Below, piece by piece: positions 8,820-17,705 of a stretch of 64,000 nucleotides of DNA. Position numbers and translations under genes: made by a program. Numbering within the stretch: the stretch's first letter is position 1; the number at the start of each line of letters is the position of its first letter. The stretch is taken from positions 28,029 to 92,028 of the forward strand of contig CALJKL010000028.1 of NCBI GenBank assembly GCA_937973555.1, written 5' to 3'. The notes under the pieces are model-generated. The model had not been told where the DNA came from, did no database searches, and worked only from the letters and a program-made list of their open reading frames with translations. Source of the DNA: an uncultured Flavobacteriales bacterium. Lineage in GTDB: Bacteria; Bacteroidota; Bacteroidia; Flavobacteriales; Weeksellaceae.

Positions 8820-8827
8820 CAAAAATA
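8820..8827 (-). promoter_or_regulatory. Candidate -7 box of the PAP2-like gene
   Basis: TATTTTTG on the minus strand, 19 nt before the start codon. Confidence 0.5.
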
Positions 8828-8896
8828 CATTTTTTATGCATAATATATATCATCATTATTTATCACATAAGTTTTCTTTTAAAAGAAAGATTTTAC

Positions 8897-8904
8897 TATT
8901 TTTG
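8897..8904 (+). promoter_or_regulatory. Candidate -7 box of the pdhA-pdhC operon
   Basis: TATTTTTG, 69 nt upstream of the pdhA ATG. It is the only full TAnnTTTG match seen in this intergenic region; the -33 element is not obvious. Confidence 0.5.
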
Positions 8905-8973
8905 CACCATATTTCAGATAAATGTTTAAACAAAGCATTTATTTTTTGAAAATCAACAAATTAAAGCTTATCA

Positions 8974-9975
8974 ATGAAAGAGTTTTCTAAAGAAGTATAT
9001 CTGCAATGGTATGCAGATATGACCATGTGGCGCAGGTTTGAAGATAAATGCCGTTCGCTTTATCTTAAGCAAAAAATTAGAGGTTTTTTACATCTATACA
9101 ATGGGCAAGAAGCCATCCCGGCAGGTTTTGTACATGCTATGGATTTAACCAAGGATGCAATGATTACAGCATACAGATGTCACGTTCATCCAATGGCAAT
9201 GGGGGTTGATCCTAAAAGAATCATGGCAGAATTGTGTGGTAAGGCTACGGGTACCTCTCAGGGATTAGGAGGTTCTATGCATATTTTCAGCAAAGAACAC
9301 AGATTCTATGGTGGGCATGGTATTGTAGGAGGACAAATTCCTTTAGGAGCAGGTATTGCTTTCGCAGATAAATATTTTGAAAGAGGTGGAGTTACCATCT
9401 GTTACTTCGGAGATGGTGCCGTAAGACAAGGTTCTTTGCACGAAACTTTCAACATGGCCATGAACTGGAAACTTCCGGTAGTATTTGTGGTAGAAAACAA
9501 CCAATATGCAATGGGTACTTCTGTAAAAAGAACTGCTAATCACGAAGATATATATAAACTAGGTCTTGGATATGAAATGCCATGTGTGCCTGTAGATGCT
9601 ATGGATCCTGAAAAAGTAGCTGAAGTAGCATATGAAGCAGTAGAAAGAGCAAGAAGAGGAGACGGACCTACTTTCATAGAAGCCAGAACATACAGATTCC
9701 GTGGGCATTCTATGTCTGATGCTGAGCCATACAGAACAAAAGAGGAAGTAGCGATGAAGAAAGAAGAAGATCCAATTGTTTTGGTGAAAAACAGAATTTT
9801 AGAAAACAAATGGGCTAGTGAAGAAGAATTGGAAGCTATCGAAGAAAAATCAAGAGCATTTGTAGACGAATGTGAAGAATTTGCTGAAAATTCTCCATAT
9901 CCAAATCCTGAAAAAGTATACGAATATGTATATTCAGAACCAAACTATCCATTCTTAGATAAATTAGAAAACTAG
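8974..9975 (+). CDS. pdhA: Pyruvate dehydrogenase E1 component, alpha subunit
   Basis: A 333-aa thiamine-diphosphate enzyme subunit that decarboxylates pyruvate in the PDH complex. The ThDP/Mg motif runs from GDG (146-148) to NN (175-176). The phosphorylation-loop-like segment YRFRGHSMSDAEPYRTKEE follows near residue 235. Length and order fit the E1 alpha of heterotetrameric E1. The E1 beta gene is not adjacent; the next gene, 5 nt downstream, encodes the E2 core. Confidence 0.96.
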   Translation: MKEFSKEVYLQWYADMTMWRRFEDKCRSLYLKQKIRGFLHLYNGQEAIPAGFVHAMDLTKDAMITAYRCHVHPMAMGVDPKRIMAELCGKATGTSQGLGGSMHIFSKEHRFYGGHGIVGGQIPLGAGIAFADKYFERGGVTICYFGDGAVRQGSLHETFNMAMNWKLPVVFVVENNQYAMGTSVKRTANHEDIYKLGLGYEMPCVPVDAMDPEKVAEVAYEAVERARRGDGPTFIEARTYRFRGHSMSDAEPYRTKEEVAMKKEEDPIVLVKNRILENKWASEEELEAIEEKSRAFVDECEEFAENSPYPNPEKVYEYVYSEPNYPFLDKLEN

Positions 9976-9980
9976 AAACT

Positions 9981-11579
9981 ATGGCTGAAGTAATTACAAT
10001 GCCACGACTTTCTGATACCATGACGGAAGGGAAAGTATCAAAGTGGAATAAAAAAGTAGGAGATACAGTAAAAGAAGGAGATGTTTTAGCAGAAATAGAA
10101 ACCGATAAAGCGGTACAGGATTTCGAATCAGAATTCAACGGTACTCTTTTATATGTAGGTGTAGAGGAAGGTAATAATGCCCCTGTAGATAGTGTGTTGG
10201 CGATTATAGGCCAAGCCGGTGAAGATGTTTCTTCTTTAATTGGAGGAAATGCCGCTCCTAATGCTGAAGCTGCTGTTCCAACAGCTGAACCGTCAGTAGA
10301 AGCGTCTGCTAGTGCTACTGCGGAAATTCCTGCAGGCGTAGAAGTAATTACTATGCCACGACTTTCTGATACCATGACGGAAGGAAAAGTGGCCAAATGG
10401 CACAAGAATGTAGGTGATACAGTAAAAGAAGGGGACATCCTTGCGGAAATTGAAACCGATAAAGCCGTACAAGATTTTGAATCAGAATTCAACGGAACAT
10501 TGCTATATGCTGGTGTTACAGAAGGAAATTCTACAAAAGTAGACGATATTTTAGCGATTATAGGCCCTGCAGGGACTGATGTTTCTGCAATTGTTTCAGG
10601 AGGTGGAAAAGTGGCTGCACAAGCACCAAAAGCAGAAGCACCTATTGCTACTGCTCAAACACCGGTTGCGGTGGCTTCTACTACCAGCAATGGTGGAAGA
10701 GTAAACATTTCTCCTTTAGCCAAAAAAATGGCTGCTGATAAAGGAATAGACATCACTAATGTAAAAGGAAGTGGTGACAACGGAAGAATCATCAAGAAAG
10801 ATATAGAAAACTATCAGCCGGGTGCAGTTGCTGCTCCTGTTGCGAATGTTTCTGCTGCTGCCTCTGCTCCTGCGCAGATGGCGATGAATTTTGTAGCCGG
10901 TGAGACTACCGAAACAGTAAATTCACAAGTAAGAAATGTTATTGCAAAAAGACTTTCTGAAAGTAAATTCACGGCTCCACATTACTACTTAATGGTAGAA
11001 ATTAATATGGACAAAGCAATTGAAGCCAGAAAAGAACTGAACACTATGCCGGATACAAAGGTATCTTTCAACGATATGGTGATTAAGGCTACCGCTTTGG
11101 CTCTAAGAAAACACCCGCAAGTGAATTCTTCTTGGGCAGGGGATAAAATTATCCACCATGGCAATATCAACGTAGGCGTAGCAGTGGCTATTCCAGACGG
11201 ATTGGTAGTGCCGGTATTGAAAAATGCAGACTTCATGAACTACAATCAGATTTCAGCCGGAGTAAAAGATATGGCTTCTAGAGCCAAGTCTAAAGGCTTG
11301 AAAGCAAATGAAATGGAAGGTTCTACTTTCTCTGTTTCTAACTTAGGAATGTTCGGAATCGAGACCTTTACTTCTATCATCAATCAGCCTAACTCATGTA
11401 TCCTTTCAGTAGGAGCCATCATAGAGAAGCCGGTGGTGAAAAACGGACAAATTGTAGTAGGAAACACTATGAAACTTTCTTTGGCATGTGACCATAGAGT
11501 AGTAGACGGTGCTACAGGTGCACAATTCTTACAGACGCTAAAAACGTATTTAGAAAGTCCATTAACCATGTTACTATAA
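9981..11579 (+). CDS. pdhC: Dihydrolipoamide acetyltransferase (E2 of pyruvate dehydrogenase)
   Basis: A 532-aa E2 protein that transfers acetyl groups to CoA. It has two N-terminal lipoyl domains, with lipoyl-lysines at residues 43 and 161, both in the identical segment ETDKAVQDFES. Ala/Pro-rich linkers and a peripheral subunit-binding domain (about 238-275, NISPLAKKMAADKG) follow, then the catalytic domain with His505 and Asp509 in DHRVVDGATG. The two lipoyl domains are nearly identical at the DNA level. It is co-transcribed with pdhA and followed by a terminator. Confidence 0.96.
   Translation: MAEVITMPRLSDTMTEGKVSKWNKKVGDTVKEGDVLAEIETDKAVQDFESEFNGTLLYVGVEEGNNAPVDSVLAIIGQAGEDVSSLIGGNAAPNAEAAVPTAEPSVEASASATAEIPAGVEVITMPRLSDTMTEGKVAKWHKNVGDTVKEGDILAEIETDKAVQDFESEFNGTLLYAGVTEGNSTKVDDILAIIGPAGTDVSAIVSGGGKVAAQAPKAEAPIATAQTPVAVASTTSNGGRVNISPLAKKMAADKGIDITNVKGSGDNGRIIKKDIENYQPGAVAAPVANVSAAASAPAQMAMNFVAGETTETVNSQVRNVIAKRLSESKFTAPHYYLMVEINMDKAIEARKELNTMPDTKVSFNDMVIKATALALRKHPQVNSSWAGDKIIHHGNINVGVAVAIPDGLVVPVLKNADFMNYNQISAGVKDMASRAKSKGLKANEMEGSTFSVSNLGMFGIETFTSIINQPNSCILSVGAIIEKPVVKNGQIVVGNTMKLSLACDHRVVDGATGAQFLQTLKTYLESPLTMLL
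9987..10170 (+). repeat. Lipoyl-domain direct repeat, copy 1
   Basis: Copy 1 of an internal direct repeat in pdhC; copy 2 begins at 10341, 354 nt downstream. The encoded segments share runs such as ITMPRLSDTMTEGKV and ETDKAVQDFESEFNGTLLY without change. Confidence 0.85.
10341..10524 (+). repeat. Lipoyl-domain direct repeat, copy 2
   Basis: Copy 2 of the pdhC lipoyl-domain repeat. Differences from copy 1 are scattered and many are synonymous, which fits a recent duplication or continuing gene conversion. Confidence 0.85.
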
Positions 11580-11603
11580 GAGATTTAATCTTTTTAAATA
11601 ATT

Positions 11604-11635
11604 AAAAATCCTTTCAATTTTTTGGAAGGATTTTT
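11604..11635 (+). terminator. Terminator of the pdhA-pdhC operon
   Basis: AAAAATCCTTTC / GGAAGGATTTTT, 12-bp stem with one G-U pair, ending in T5. Confidence 0.85.
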
Positions 11636-11686
11636 GTTTGAATGTTTTCCAAAAATTATCTTTTTTATAATCTCAAAACTTATCAC

Positions 11687-11694
11687 TATTTTTG
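11687..11694 (+). promoter_or_regulatory. Candidate -7 box of lolD, adjacent to the start codon
   Basis: TATTTTTG with only 4 nt before the ATG at 11699. If transcription starts 4-5 nt after the box, as in described Bacteroidota promoters, the mRNA would have no leader. Confidence 0.5.
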
Positions 11695-11698
11695 AAAT

Positions 11699-12367
11699 AT
11701 GATTTCAGCCAAAAATATTCACAAATCTTACGGAAGTTTAGAAGTTCTGAAAGGGGTAGATTTAGAAATACAAGCAGGAGAAATAGTCTCTATTGTAGGA
11801 GAGTCAGGAGCAGGTAAATCTACTTTGCTTCAGATTTTAGGTACTTTGGATATGCCATCTAATCCCAATAAATTCGATACCCAAATCAGTTTGGCAGAGC
11901 AATCCTTTCTGAAAATGACTGATCGAGAAATCTCTAAATTTAGAAATCAGAACATTGGGTTTGTATTTCAGTATCATCAGTTGTTACCAGAGTTTACAGC
12001 TTTGGAGAATGTATTGATGCCTACCCGTATTTCCAGAAAAAACGAAAAAGAATCTGTAGATAAAGCATTTGCCTTGTTCGAAGAACTGCACATAGCCCAT
12101 AGACTAGATCATAAACCCAAGGAACTTTCGGGCGGAGAAGCACAGCGTGTAGCAGTGGCAAGAGCCCTCATCAATTCTCCGAAAATTATATTTGCAGACG
12201 AACCTACGGGAAACCTTGATTCTAAAAATGCAGACGCATTGCATCAATTGTTTTTTGATTTGAGGGACAAATACAATCAGACTTTCGTGATTGTAACCCA
12301 CAATAAAGAACTCGCCGAAAGTACTGATAGAAAATTGGTGATGAAAGACGGAATGATTTTAATTTAA
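11699..12367 (+). CDS. lolD: ABC transporter ATP-binding protein, LolD-like
   Basis: A 222-aa ATPase: Walker A GESGAGKS at 34-41, signature LSGGE at 143-147 and Walker B IIFADE at 163-168, followed by the D-loop NLDS. Together with the short length, this is the LolD/MacB branch that powers release of lipoproteins from the inner membrane. The partner permease (LolC/E) is not adjacent, so the assignment to lipoprotein sorting rests on family similarity only. It appears monocistronic or weakly linked to radC, 62 nt downstream. Confidence 0.85.
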   Translation: MISAKNIHKSYGSLEVLKGVDLEIQAGEIVSIVGESGAGKSTLLQILGTLDMPSNPNKFDTQISLAEQSFLKMTDREISKFRNQNIGFVFQYHQLLPEFTALENVLMPTRISRKNEKESVDKAFALFEELHIAHRLDHKPKELSGGEAQRVAVARALINSPKIIFADEPTGNLDSKNADALHQLFFDLRDKYNQTFVIVTHNKELAESTDRKLVMKDGMILI

Positions 12368-12429
12368 GTTAAAAATTAAAAGTCAAAAGTCAAAAACCAG
12401 AAATACAAAATTCAACCTCAACCTCAAAC

Positions 12430-13107
12430 ATGTCTATTAAATTTCTTGCTGAAGACGACAGGCCAAGAGAAAAATTTCTTTTGAAGGGCAAAGCTGCTTT
12501 GTCAGATTCAGAATTGTTGGCCATTATTTTAGGCAGCGGCAACAATCAGGAATCAGCGGTGGATTTGGCGAGAAGGATACTAGAAAGTGTAGGAAATAGT
12601 TGGCAAAGGCTTAGTTTGCTTTCCGTAAAGGATTTGATGAAATTTAAAGGAATAGGTGAAGCTAAGGCTATTTCGATTGCCACGGCTTTGGAAATTGGTA
12701 GAAGAAAAGCTTCACAAGATATTCCGGATAAGATGACCATTTCAAGTTCTCATGATGCATACAAGATTTTTTTACCACATCTTTCAGATTTACGGACAGA
12801 AGAATTTTGGGCCATTTTTTTGAACCAAAAGAATCATGTTATTTATACATCACAAATTTCAAAAGGCGGAATTACCAATGCATCGGTAGATGTAAGGGTG
12901 CTTTTTAAAATAGCATTGGAACATTTTGCGACTTCAGTTATTGTGGCGCACAATCACCCCACTGGTGTACTGAAACCTAGTGAAGCTGACTTGAAAATGA
13001 CTAAAATTATTCAGAATGCAGCAGAGATTTTAGATATTCTGTTGATAGACCATATTATCATTGGCGAAAACTCCTTTTTCAGCTTCAAAGAACAAAATTT
13101 ATTATGA
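12430..13107 (+). CDS. radC: RadC-family JAB-domain protein
   Basis: A 225-aa protein with a helix-hairpin-helix segment (FKGIGEAKA, 72-80) and the JAMM metal site His174, His176 and Asp187 within HNHPTGVLKPSEAD. It was named for DNA repair, but the biochemical role of RadC is unproven in most bacteria. The stop overlaps the next start by 4 nt (ATGA), so the two are translationally coupled. The start at 12430 opens with the family motif AEDDRPREKFL. Confidence 0.92.
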   Translation: MSIKFLAEDDRPREKFLLKGKAALSDSELLAIILGSGNNQESAVDLARRILESVGNSWQRLSLLSVKDLMKFKGIGEAKAISIATALEIGRRKASQDIPDKMTISSSHDAYKIFLPHLSDLRTEEFWAIFLNQKNHVIYTSQISKGGITNASVDVRVLFKIALEHFATSVIVAHNHPTGVLKPSEADLKMTKIIQNAAEILDILLIDHIIIGENSFFSFKEQNLL

Positions 13108-14000
13108 TCAGAAGACTGGAATATGATGAAATAGATTTCGTGAAGTATCAGAAATGTCTCGAAAATTCTGAACAGAGAAAATATTCGGCAGAGAAAATAT
13201 TTTTAGATACTACGTCTCAAAACAACTGGGATTTGCTTGTTTATGGTGATTACGATGCCGTAATGCCTATACCTTATATCGTGAAATGGGGTTTTAAAAT
13301 TGTGGTTAATCCCAGACTTACTCAACAACTGGGTGTCTTTTCATTAAAAGATTCAAAAGAAAACAATGAGCAATTTTTAGCCTTTTTCAAGAAAAATTAC
13401 AGGATTTGGTATTATGCCTTTAATGATCAAAATGAGTTTGTTACTTCTTTGAAAAGAAGAAAAAATTTTTTGATAAGTTCAGGGAATTATGAGGAGGTGA
13501 GACAGAGATACTCTCCCAAAAGAAAGCGCAAATTAAGATTGAACCCTGGAGTAATAGAGTTTTCTGAAATAAGAGATCATATTAAATTTGAGGAGGTGAA
13601 AACTTTTATTAAAAAGAATATGATGGGTGTAGAAAAACAAAAAGAAATAGAGGGTTATGTTTTTATTCTTGAATCTTTTTCTATGAAAAATCTTATTGAT
13701 TTTTATGGTTTTTATTTCAAAGATGAACTCATTAATTTAGTGGCCATTTATCAGGAAAAATATGTTTCTGTTTTGTTGGGAACCTATAATGTAAAAGAAT
13801 TGGTGAAACTAAATGGAGCTTCTAATCTTATAGATTATGCTATCAAAAAAAATATTGAGCATAAACTGTTTGATTTTGAAGGAGGAGACTTTCCTCATTT
13901 GGAAGAATATTTTAGAGGTTTTAGAGGCGAGATGAAGACTTATCCTGTCATTGAAAATTCTAAAGCGCAGCTGCTTTTGTCAATGTTTAGGAAAAAATAA
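13104..14000 (+). CDS. Putative FemAB/GNAT-like acyltransferase
   Basis: A 298-aa protein, conserved in appearance but not specifically recognised. The C-terminal part LFDFEGGDFPHLEEYFRGFRGE resembles the FDFEGS...FFxGFG signature of the FemAB/BioF2-like acetyltransferase fold, suggesting an aminoacyl or acyl transferase; the substrate is unknown. There is no signal peptide or membrane segment. It overlaps radC by 4 nt. Confidence 0.6.
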   Translation: MIRRLEYDEIDFVKYQKCLENSEQRKYSAEKIFLDTTSQNNWDLLVYGDYDAVMPIPYIVKWGFKIVVNPRLTQQLGVFSLKDSKENNEQFLAFFKKNYRIWYYAFNDQNEFVTSLKRRKNFLISSGNYEEVRQRYSPKRKRKLRLNPGVIEFSEIRDHIKFEEVKTFIKKNMMGVEKQKEIEGYVFILESFSMKNLIDFYGFYFKDELINLVAIYQEKYVSVLLGTYNVKELVKLNGASNLIDYAIKKNIEHKLFDFEGGDFPHLEEYFRGFRGEMKTYPVIENSKAQLLLSMFRKK

Positions 14001-14007
14001 ATTTTCA

Positions 14008-14015
14008 TAAATTTG
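14008..14015 (+). promoter_or_regulatory. Candidate -7 box before the 171-aa membrane-anchored protein gene
   Basis: TAAATTTG, 20 nt upstream of the ATG at 14036. Confidence 0.45.
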
Positions 14016-14035
14016 CCCACTCAAAATCTTTACAA

Positions 14036-14551
14036 ATGATTCATCTTAATAATGATCTTATCTCTTATGCATTTGCTTTGTTGGTAGCATTACCGTTTTA
14101 TGTTTTGCTGAGACAATTTATAAACACTTATGTAAGGTTGAAAAGTAAAGAATTGAATATGATTGCCATTAAGGCTAATGGTGATGTAAGAATGCAGGCC
14201 TATGAAAGAATGACACTGTTTTTGGAAAGGATAAAACCTTCTGGGCTAATTAACAAATTCAATAAAGAGTTGGAGATCCATGAATACGTTTTCCTTTTGG
14301 AAAAAAGTATTGTTGAAGAATTTGAATACAATAGTTCTCAGCAATTATACATCAGTAAAAATTCTTGGGAAAATATAGTCACCTCCAAAAATAATCTCCT
14401 AAGCCTCATCAGAAAGACTTATGAAAGCATTAGCAATACTGCGGAATTGCAGGATTTCAAAACTGTTTTTTTAATGAATTATATGAACGGCGAAGATTAT
14501 ATTTCACAAACCATTGAAGATTTAAGAAAAGATACCATTTTATTATCTTAA
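14036..14551 (+). CDS. Conserved hypothetical protein with an N-terminal membrane anchor
   Basis: A 171-aa protein with one hydrophobic segment (residues about 9-26, ISYAFALLVALPFYVLL) and a charged, helical cytoplasmic remainder containing AYERMTLFLERIKPS. No catalytic motif is visible. Proteins with this layout occur in flavobacteria as an uncharacterised family. Its stop codon overlaps a -7 box that likely drives the pyrophosphatase gene 34 nt downstream. Confidence 0.7.
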   Translation: MIHLNNDLISYAFALLVALPFYVLLRQFINTYVRLKSKELNMIAIKANGDVRMQAYERMTLFLERIKPSGLINKFNKELEIHEYVFLLEKSIVEEFEYNSSQQLYISKNSWENIVTSKNNLLSLIRKTYESISNTAELQDFKTVFLMNYMNGEDYISQTIEDLRKDTILLS

Positions 14552-14556
14552 CTTTG
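14549..14556 (+). promoter_or_regulatory. Candidate -7 box of ppa
   Basis: TAACTTTG, starting in the stop codon of the preceding gene and ending 29 nt before the ppa ATG. Confidence 0.5.
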
Positions 14557-14585
14557 CAAAATATATAGAAACTAAAATTATAAAA

Positions 14586-15203
14586 ATGATTCCAAATTTT
14601 AAAGCACATCCTTGGCACGGAATAACTGCGGGTGACGATGCGCCGGATGTAGTAAATGTATTCGTGGAAATAGTTCCTGCTGATACCATTAAATATGAAG
14701 TTGACAAAAAAAGTGGGTACCTTAAAGTAGACAGACCTCAAAAGTTTTCAAATATTATCCCAGCTTTGTATGGGTTTATTCCAAGAACATATTGTCATGA
14801 AGAAGTAAAGAAATTAGCCATTAGAGAAGGAGCAACCGATGTTAAAGAAGGAGACCATGACCCATTGGATATCTTAGTATTGAGCAGCCATAATATCCAT
14901 TCAGGTGGTTTATTGATGGATGCTATCCCTGTTGGAGGTTTTAAAATGATTGACAAAGGTGAGGCAGATGACAAAATTGTTGCTGTAATGGTGGGAGACC
15001 AAGTATACGGAGATATCAGAGATATTTCAGAATTGCCACAGGCAGAAGTTTTCCGTTTAAAGCACTATTTCTTAACCTATAAGAACTTGCCATATGAAGA
15101 AGCAACTTGTAGAATAGAAGAAATATATGGTGCAGAACATGCTAAAGAAGTAATTATAGCATCTCAGAAGGATTATTCAGACAAATTTGGTGGTATTATG
15201 TAA
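14586..15203 (+). CDS. ppa: Soluble inorganic pyrophosphatase (family I)
   Basis: A 205-aa cytoplasmic enzyme that hydrolyses pyrophosphate to phosphate. The metal-binding signature DHDPLDILVLS lies near residue 95, with FIPRTYC and the acidic cluster DKGEADDKIVAV in the expected places. It is followed by a strong terminator and then by the gene for a membrane pyrophosphatase, so the two enzymes with the same substrate are neighbours but probably separately transcribed. Confidence 0.94.
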   Translation: MIPNFKAHPWHGITAGDDAPDVVNVFVEIVPADTIKYEVDKKSGYLKVDRPQKFSNIIPALYGFIPRTYCHEEVKKLAIREGATDVKEGDHDPLDILVLSSHNIHSGGLLMDAIPVGGFKMIDKGEADDKIVAVMVGDQVYGDIRDISELPQAEVFRLKHYFLTYKNLPYEEATCRIEEIYGAEHAKEVIIASQKDYSDKFGGIM

Positions 15204-15227
15204 TAACCCAAATTTTGATAAATTAAT

Positions 15228-15257
15228 AAAAACCGAACCTCATAAGTTCGGTTTTTT
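15228..15257 (+). terminator. Terminator of ppa
   Basis: AAAAACCGAAC / GTTCGGTTTTT, 11-bp perfect stem with a 7-nt loop, ending in a T6 tract. Confidence 0.9.
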
Positions 15258-15382
15258 ACTTTTAATAATAGTCTTTTAAGACTTTAATCATATTCTCCTA
15301 ATACAAGAAATAAGATTTTTATTTTCATGTTGATGTTTTTACTATATTAGAGGCATTAATGTTAACAAAAAATTAATATTCT

Positions 15383-17578
15383 ATGAATTCACTATTTATT
15401 TTGGTACCTGTTTTTGGTATCATAGCTTTGCTTTATACATTTATACAAAGCTCTTGGGTAAGCAAACAGCCCGCAGGAAACGATAGAATGAAGGAGATTA
15501 GCGGTCACATTGCAGATGGAGCAATGGCATTTTTAAAAGCGGAGTACCGTATTCTTACCTATTTTGTAATCATTGTAGCAATTTTATTAGGTTTTATGGG
15601 CTATAGCAATGCCAATTCTCATTGGAGTATTGGATTGGCGTTTACTGTAGGTGCATTTTTTAGTGCTACAGCAGGATTTATAGGGATGAAAATCGCTACC
15701 AAATCTAATGTAAGAACTGCAGAAGCCGCTAAAACGTCTTTGTCTAAAGCGCTTAAAGTTTCATTTACAGGAGGCTCTGTAATGGGAATGGGAGTCGCCG
15801 GTTTGGCCGTTTTAGGATTAGGGTCGTTATTTCTTATCATAAAACAGATTTTTGCTCCAGAATCTAGTGTGGATACATTAGAGATGGAAAGAGCCATAGA
15901 AATCCTTACAGGGTTTTCTTTAGGAGCAGAATCTATAGCCCTTTTTGCAAGAGTAGGTGGTGGTATTTATACCAAAGCCGCAGATGTGGGGGCAGATTTA
16001 GTGGGGAAAGTAGAAGCGGGAATTCCGGAGGATGATCCTAGAAATCCTGCAACTATTGCAGACAACGTGGGGGATAACGTAGGAGATGTAGCAGGTATGG
16101 GTGCAGATTTATTTGGTTCTTATGTAGCTACGGTTTTAGCAACTATGGTTTTGGGAAGAGAAACTTCTTCAATAGATGCATTTGGAGGTTTTGCTCCAAT
16201 TCTTTTGCCGATGCTTATTGCTGGAGTTGGAATTATATTTTCTATAATAGGAACTTTTTTTGTGAAAATTTCAGATCATGCAGAAGTAAGCACTGTAAAA
16301 GTTCAGCATGCATTGAACCTAGGAAACTGGGGGAGTATTGTTCTTACAGCTGTTGCTTCTTATTTCTTGGTGAATTTCCTTTTGCCTGAACATATGAGTC
16401 TCAGAGGTTTTGAATTCACCAAAATGGGTGTTTTCGGAGCCATTATGGTAGGTTTAGTGGTAGGTACTTTGATGAGTATCATCACCGAATATTATACGGC
16501 AATGGGCAAGAGACCGGTAAAAAGTATCATCAAACAATCTTCTACAGGACATGCTACCAATATTATCGGAGGGATTTCTGTAGGTATGGAGTCTACCTTA
16601 TTGCCAATGATGGTGCTTTCTTCTGGTATTTGGGGTTCTTATCTCTGCGCCGGTTTGTATGGTGTGGCTATTGCTGCTGCCGGCATGATGGCTACTACAG
16701 CCATGCAATTGGCTATTGATGCTTTTGGTCCTATTGCAGATAATGCCGGAGGTATAGCCGAAATGAGTGAATTGCCAAAAGAAGTAAGAGAAAAAACAGA
16801 TATTTTAGATGCCGTTGGTAATACTACTGCTGCATCAGGAAAAGGTTTTGCCATTGCATCTGCAGCATTGACGGCTTTAGCATTATTTGCCGCTTTTGTT
16901 GGGATTGCAGGTATTGACGGGATAGATATTTATAAAGCAGATGTGCTTTCTGGGTTATTTATTGGAGCCATGATTCCGTTTATATTTTCTTCATTAGCTA
17001 TTAATGCTGTTGGTAAAGCAGCTATGGCAATGGTGGAAGAGGTGAGAAGACAGTTCAGAGAAATTCCCGGAATTTTAGAAGGAAAGGCAGAACCAGAATA
17101 TGAAAAATGTGTTGCTATTTCTACAGATGCATCCATCAAAAAAATGCTTTTGCCGGGAGCGATTGCAATTGTCACTCCAATTTTAGTCGGATTTATTTGG
17201 GGACCTGAAGTTTTAGGAGGTTTCTTAGCGGGAGCTACGGCAAGTGGTGTTCTTTTGGGAATGTTCCAGAATAATGCCGGGGGAGCTTGGGATAATGCTA
17301 AAAAATCTTTTGAGAAAGGGGTAGAAATTCAAGGAGAAACATACTATAAGGGTTCAGATCATCACAAGGCTTCCGTAACAGGAGATACCGTGGGGGATCC
17401 ATTTAAAGATACTTCTGGACCATCTATGAATATTTTAATTAAGTTGATGTCTATTGTATCATTAGTTATAGCCCCAACTTTAGCTAAAATTTATGCGAAT
17501 AAAATTCAGCAAGACAGAAAAGAAAAAATAGAAATATTGCAAAAAGCAATTTCTAAATCTAATGCAGAAATAAAATGA
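15383..17578 (+). CDS. hppA: Membrane-bound ion-translocating pyrophosphatase
   Basis: A 731-aa membrane protein with about 16 hydrophobic segments that couples pyrophosphate hydrolysis to Na+ or H+ export. Substrate motifs DVGADLVGKVE and DNVGDNVGD lie around 206-235. In GNTTAASGKGF (near residue 479) the position that distinguishes subfamilies is Ala, which points to the K+-dependent group (family knowledge). Na+ versus H+ specificity cannot be settled by eye. It lies downstream of ppa with its own 125-nt gap after the terminator; no clear TAnnTTTG box was found there. Confidence 0.95.
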   Translation: MNSLFILVPVFGIIALLYTFIQSSWVSKQPAGNDRMKEISGHIADGAMAFLKAEYRILTYFVIIVAILLGFMGYSNANSHWSIGLAFTVGAFFSATAGFIGMKIATKSNVRTAEAAKTSLSKALKVSFTGGSVMGMGVAGLAVLGLGSLFLIIKQIFAPESSVDTLEMERAIEILTGFSLGAESIALFARVGGGIYTKAADVGADLVGKVEAGIPEDDPRNPATIADNVGDNVGDVAGMGADLFGSYVATVLATMVLGRETSSIDAFGGFAPILLPMLIAGVGIIFSIIGTFFVKISDHAEVSTVKVQHALNLGNWGSIVLTAVASYFLVNFLLPEHMSLRGFEFTKMGVFGAIMVGLVVGTLMSIITEYYTAMGKRPVKSIIKQSSTGHATNIIGGISVGMESTLLPMMVLSSGIWGSYLCAGLYGVAIAAAGMMATTAMQLAIDAFGPIADNAGGIAEMSELPKEVREKTDILDAVGNTTAASGKGFAIASAALTALALFAAFVGIAGIDGIDIYKADVLSGLFIGAMIPFIFSSLAINAVGKAAMAMVEEVRRQFREIPGILEGKAEPEYEKCVAISTDASIKKMLLPGAIAIVTPILVGFIWGPEVLGGFLAGATASGVLLGMFQNNAGGAWDNAKKSFEKGVEIQGETYYKGSDHHKASVTGDTVGDPFKDTSGPSMNILIKLMSIVSLVIAPTLAKIYANKIQQDRKEKIEILQKAISKSNAEIK

Positions 17579-17619
17579 TCTTTTGAAATAAAGAATCAAA
17601 AATAATTTTCATATAGATC

Positions 17620-17645
17620 AACCGCCGCTTAAAAGCGGCGGTTTC
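17620..17645 (+). terminator. Terminator of hppA
   Basis: AACCGCCGC / GCGGCGGTT stem (9 bp, 6-nt loop) followed by TTCTTGTT. The GC-rich stem stands out from the AT-rich surroundings; the T tract is interrupted. Confidence 0.8.
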
Positions 17646-17670
17646 TTGTTGAAAACTTTTCAGAGATAAT

Positions 17671-17701
17671 TTTCAGATTTTCATTTATTTCCCTATTTTT
17701 G
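17671..17701 (+). promoter_or_regulatory. Candidate promoter of dnaX
   Basis: TTTC at 17671-17674, 19 nt, then TATTTTTG at 17694-17701. The ATG follows after only 4 nt, so the transcript may be leaderless. Confidence 0.5.
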
Positions 17702-17705
17702 ACCA

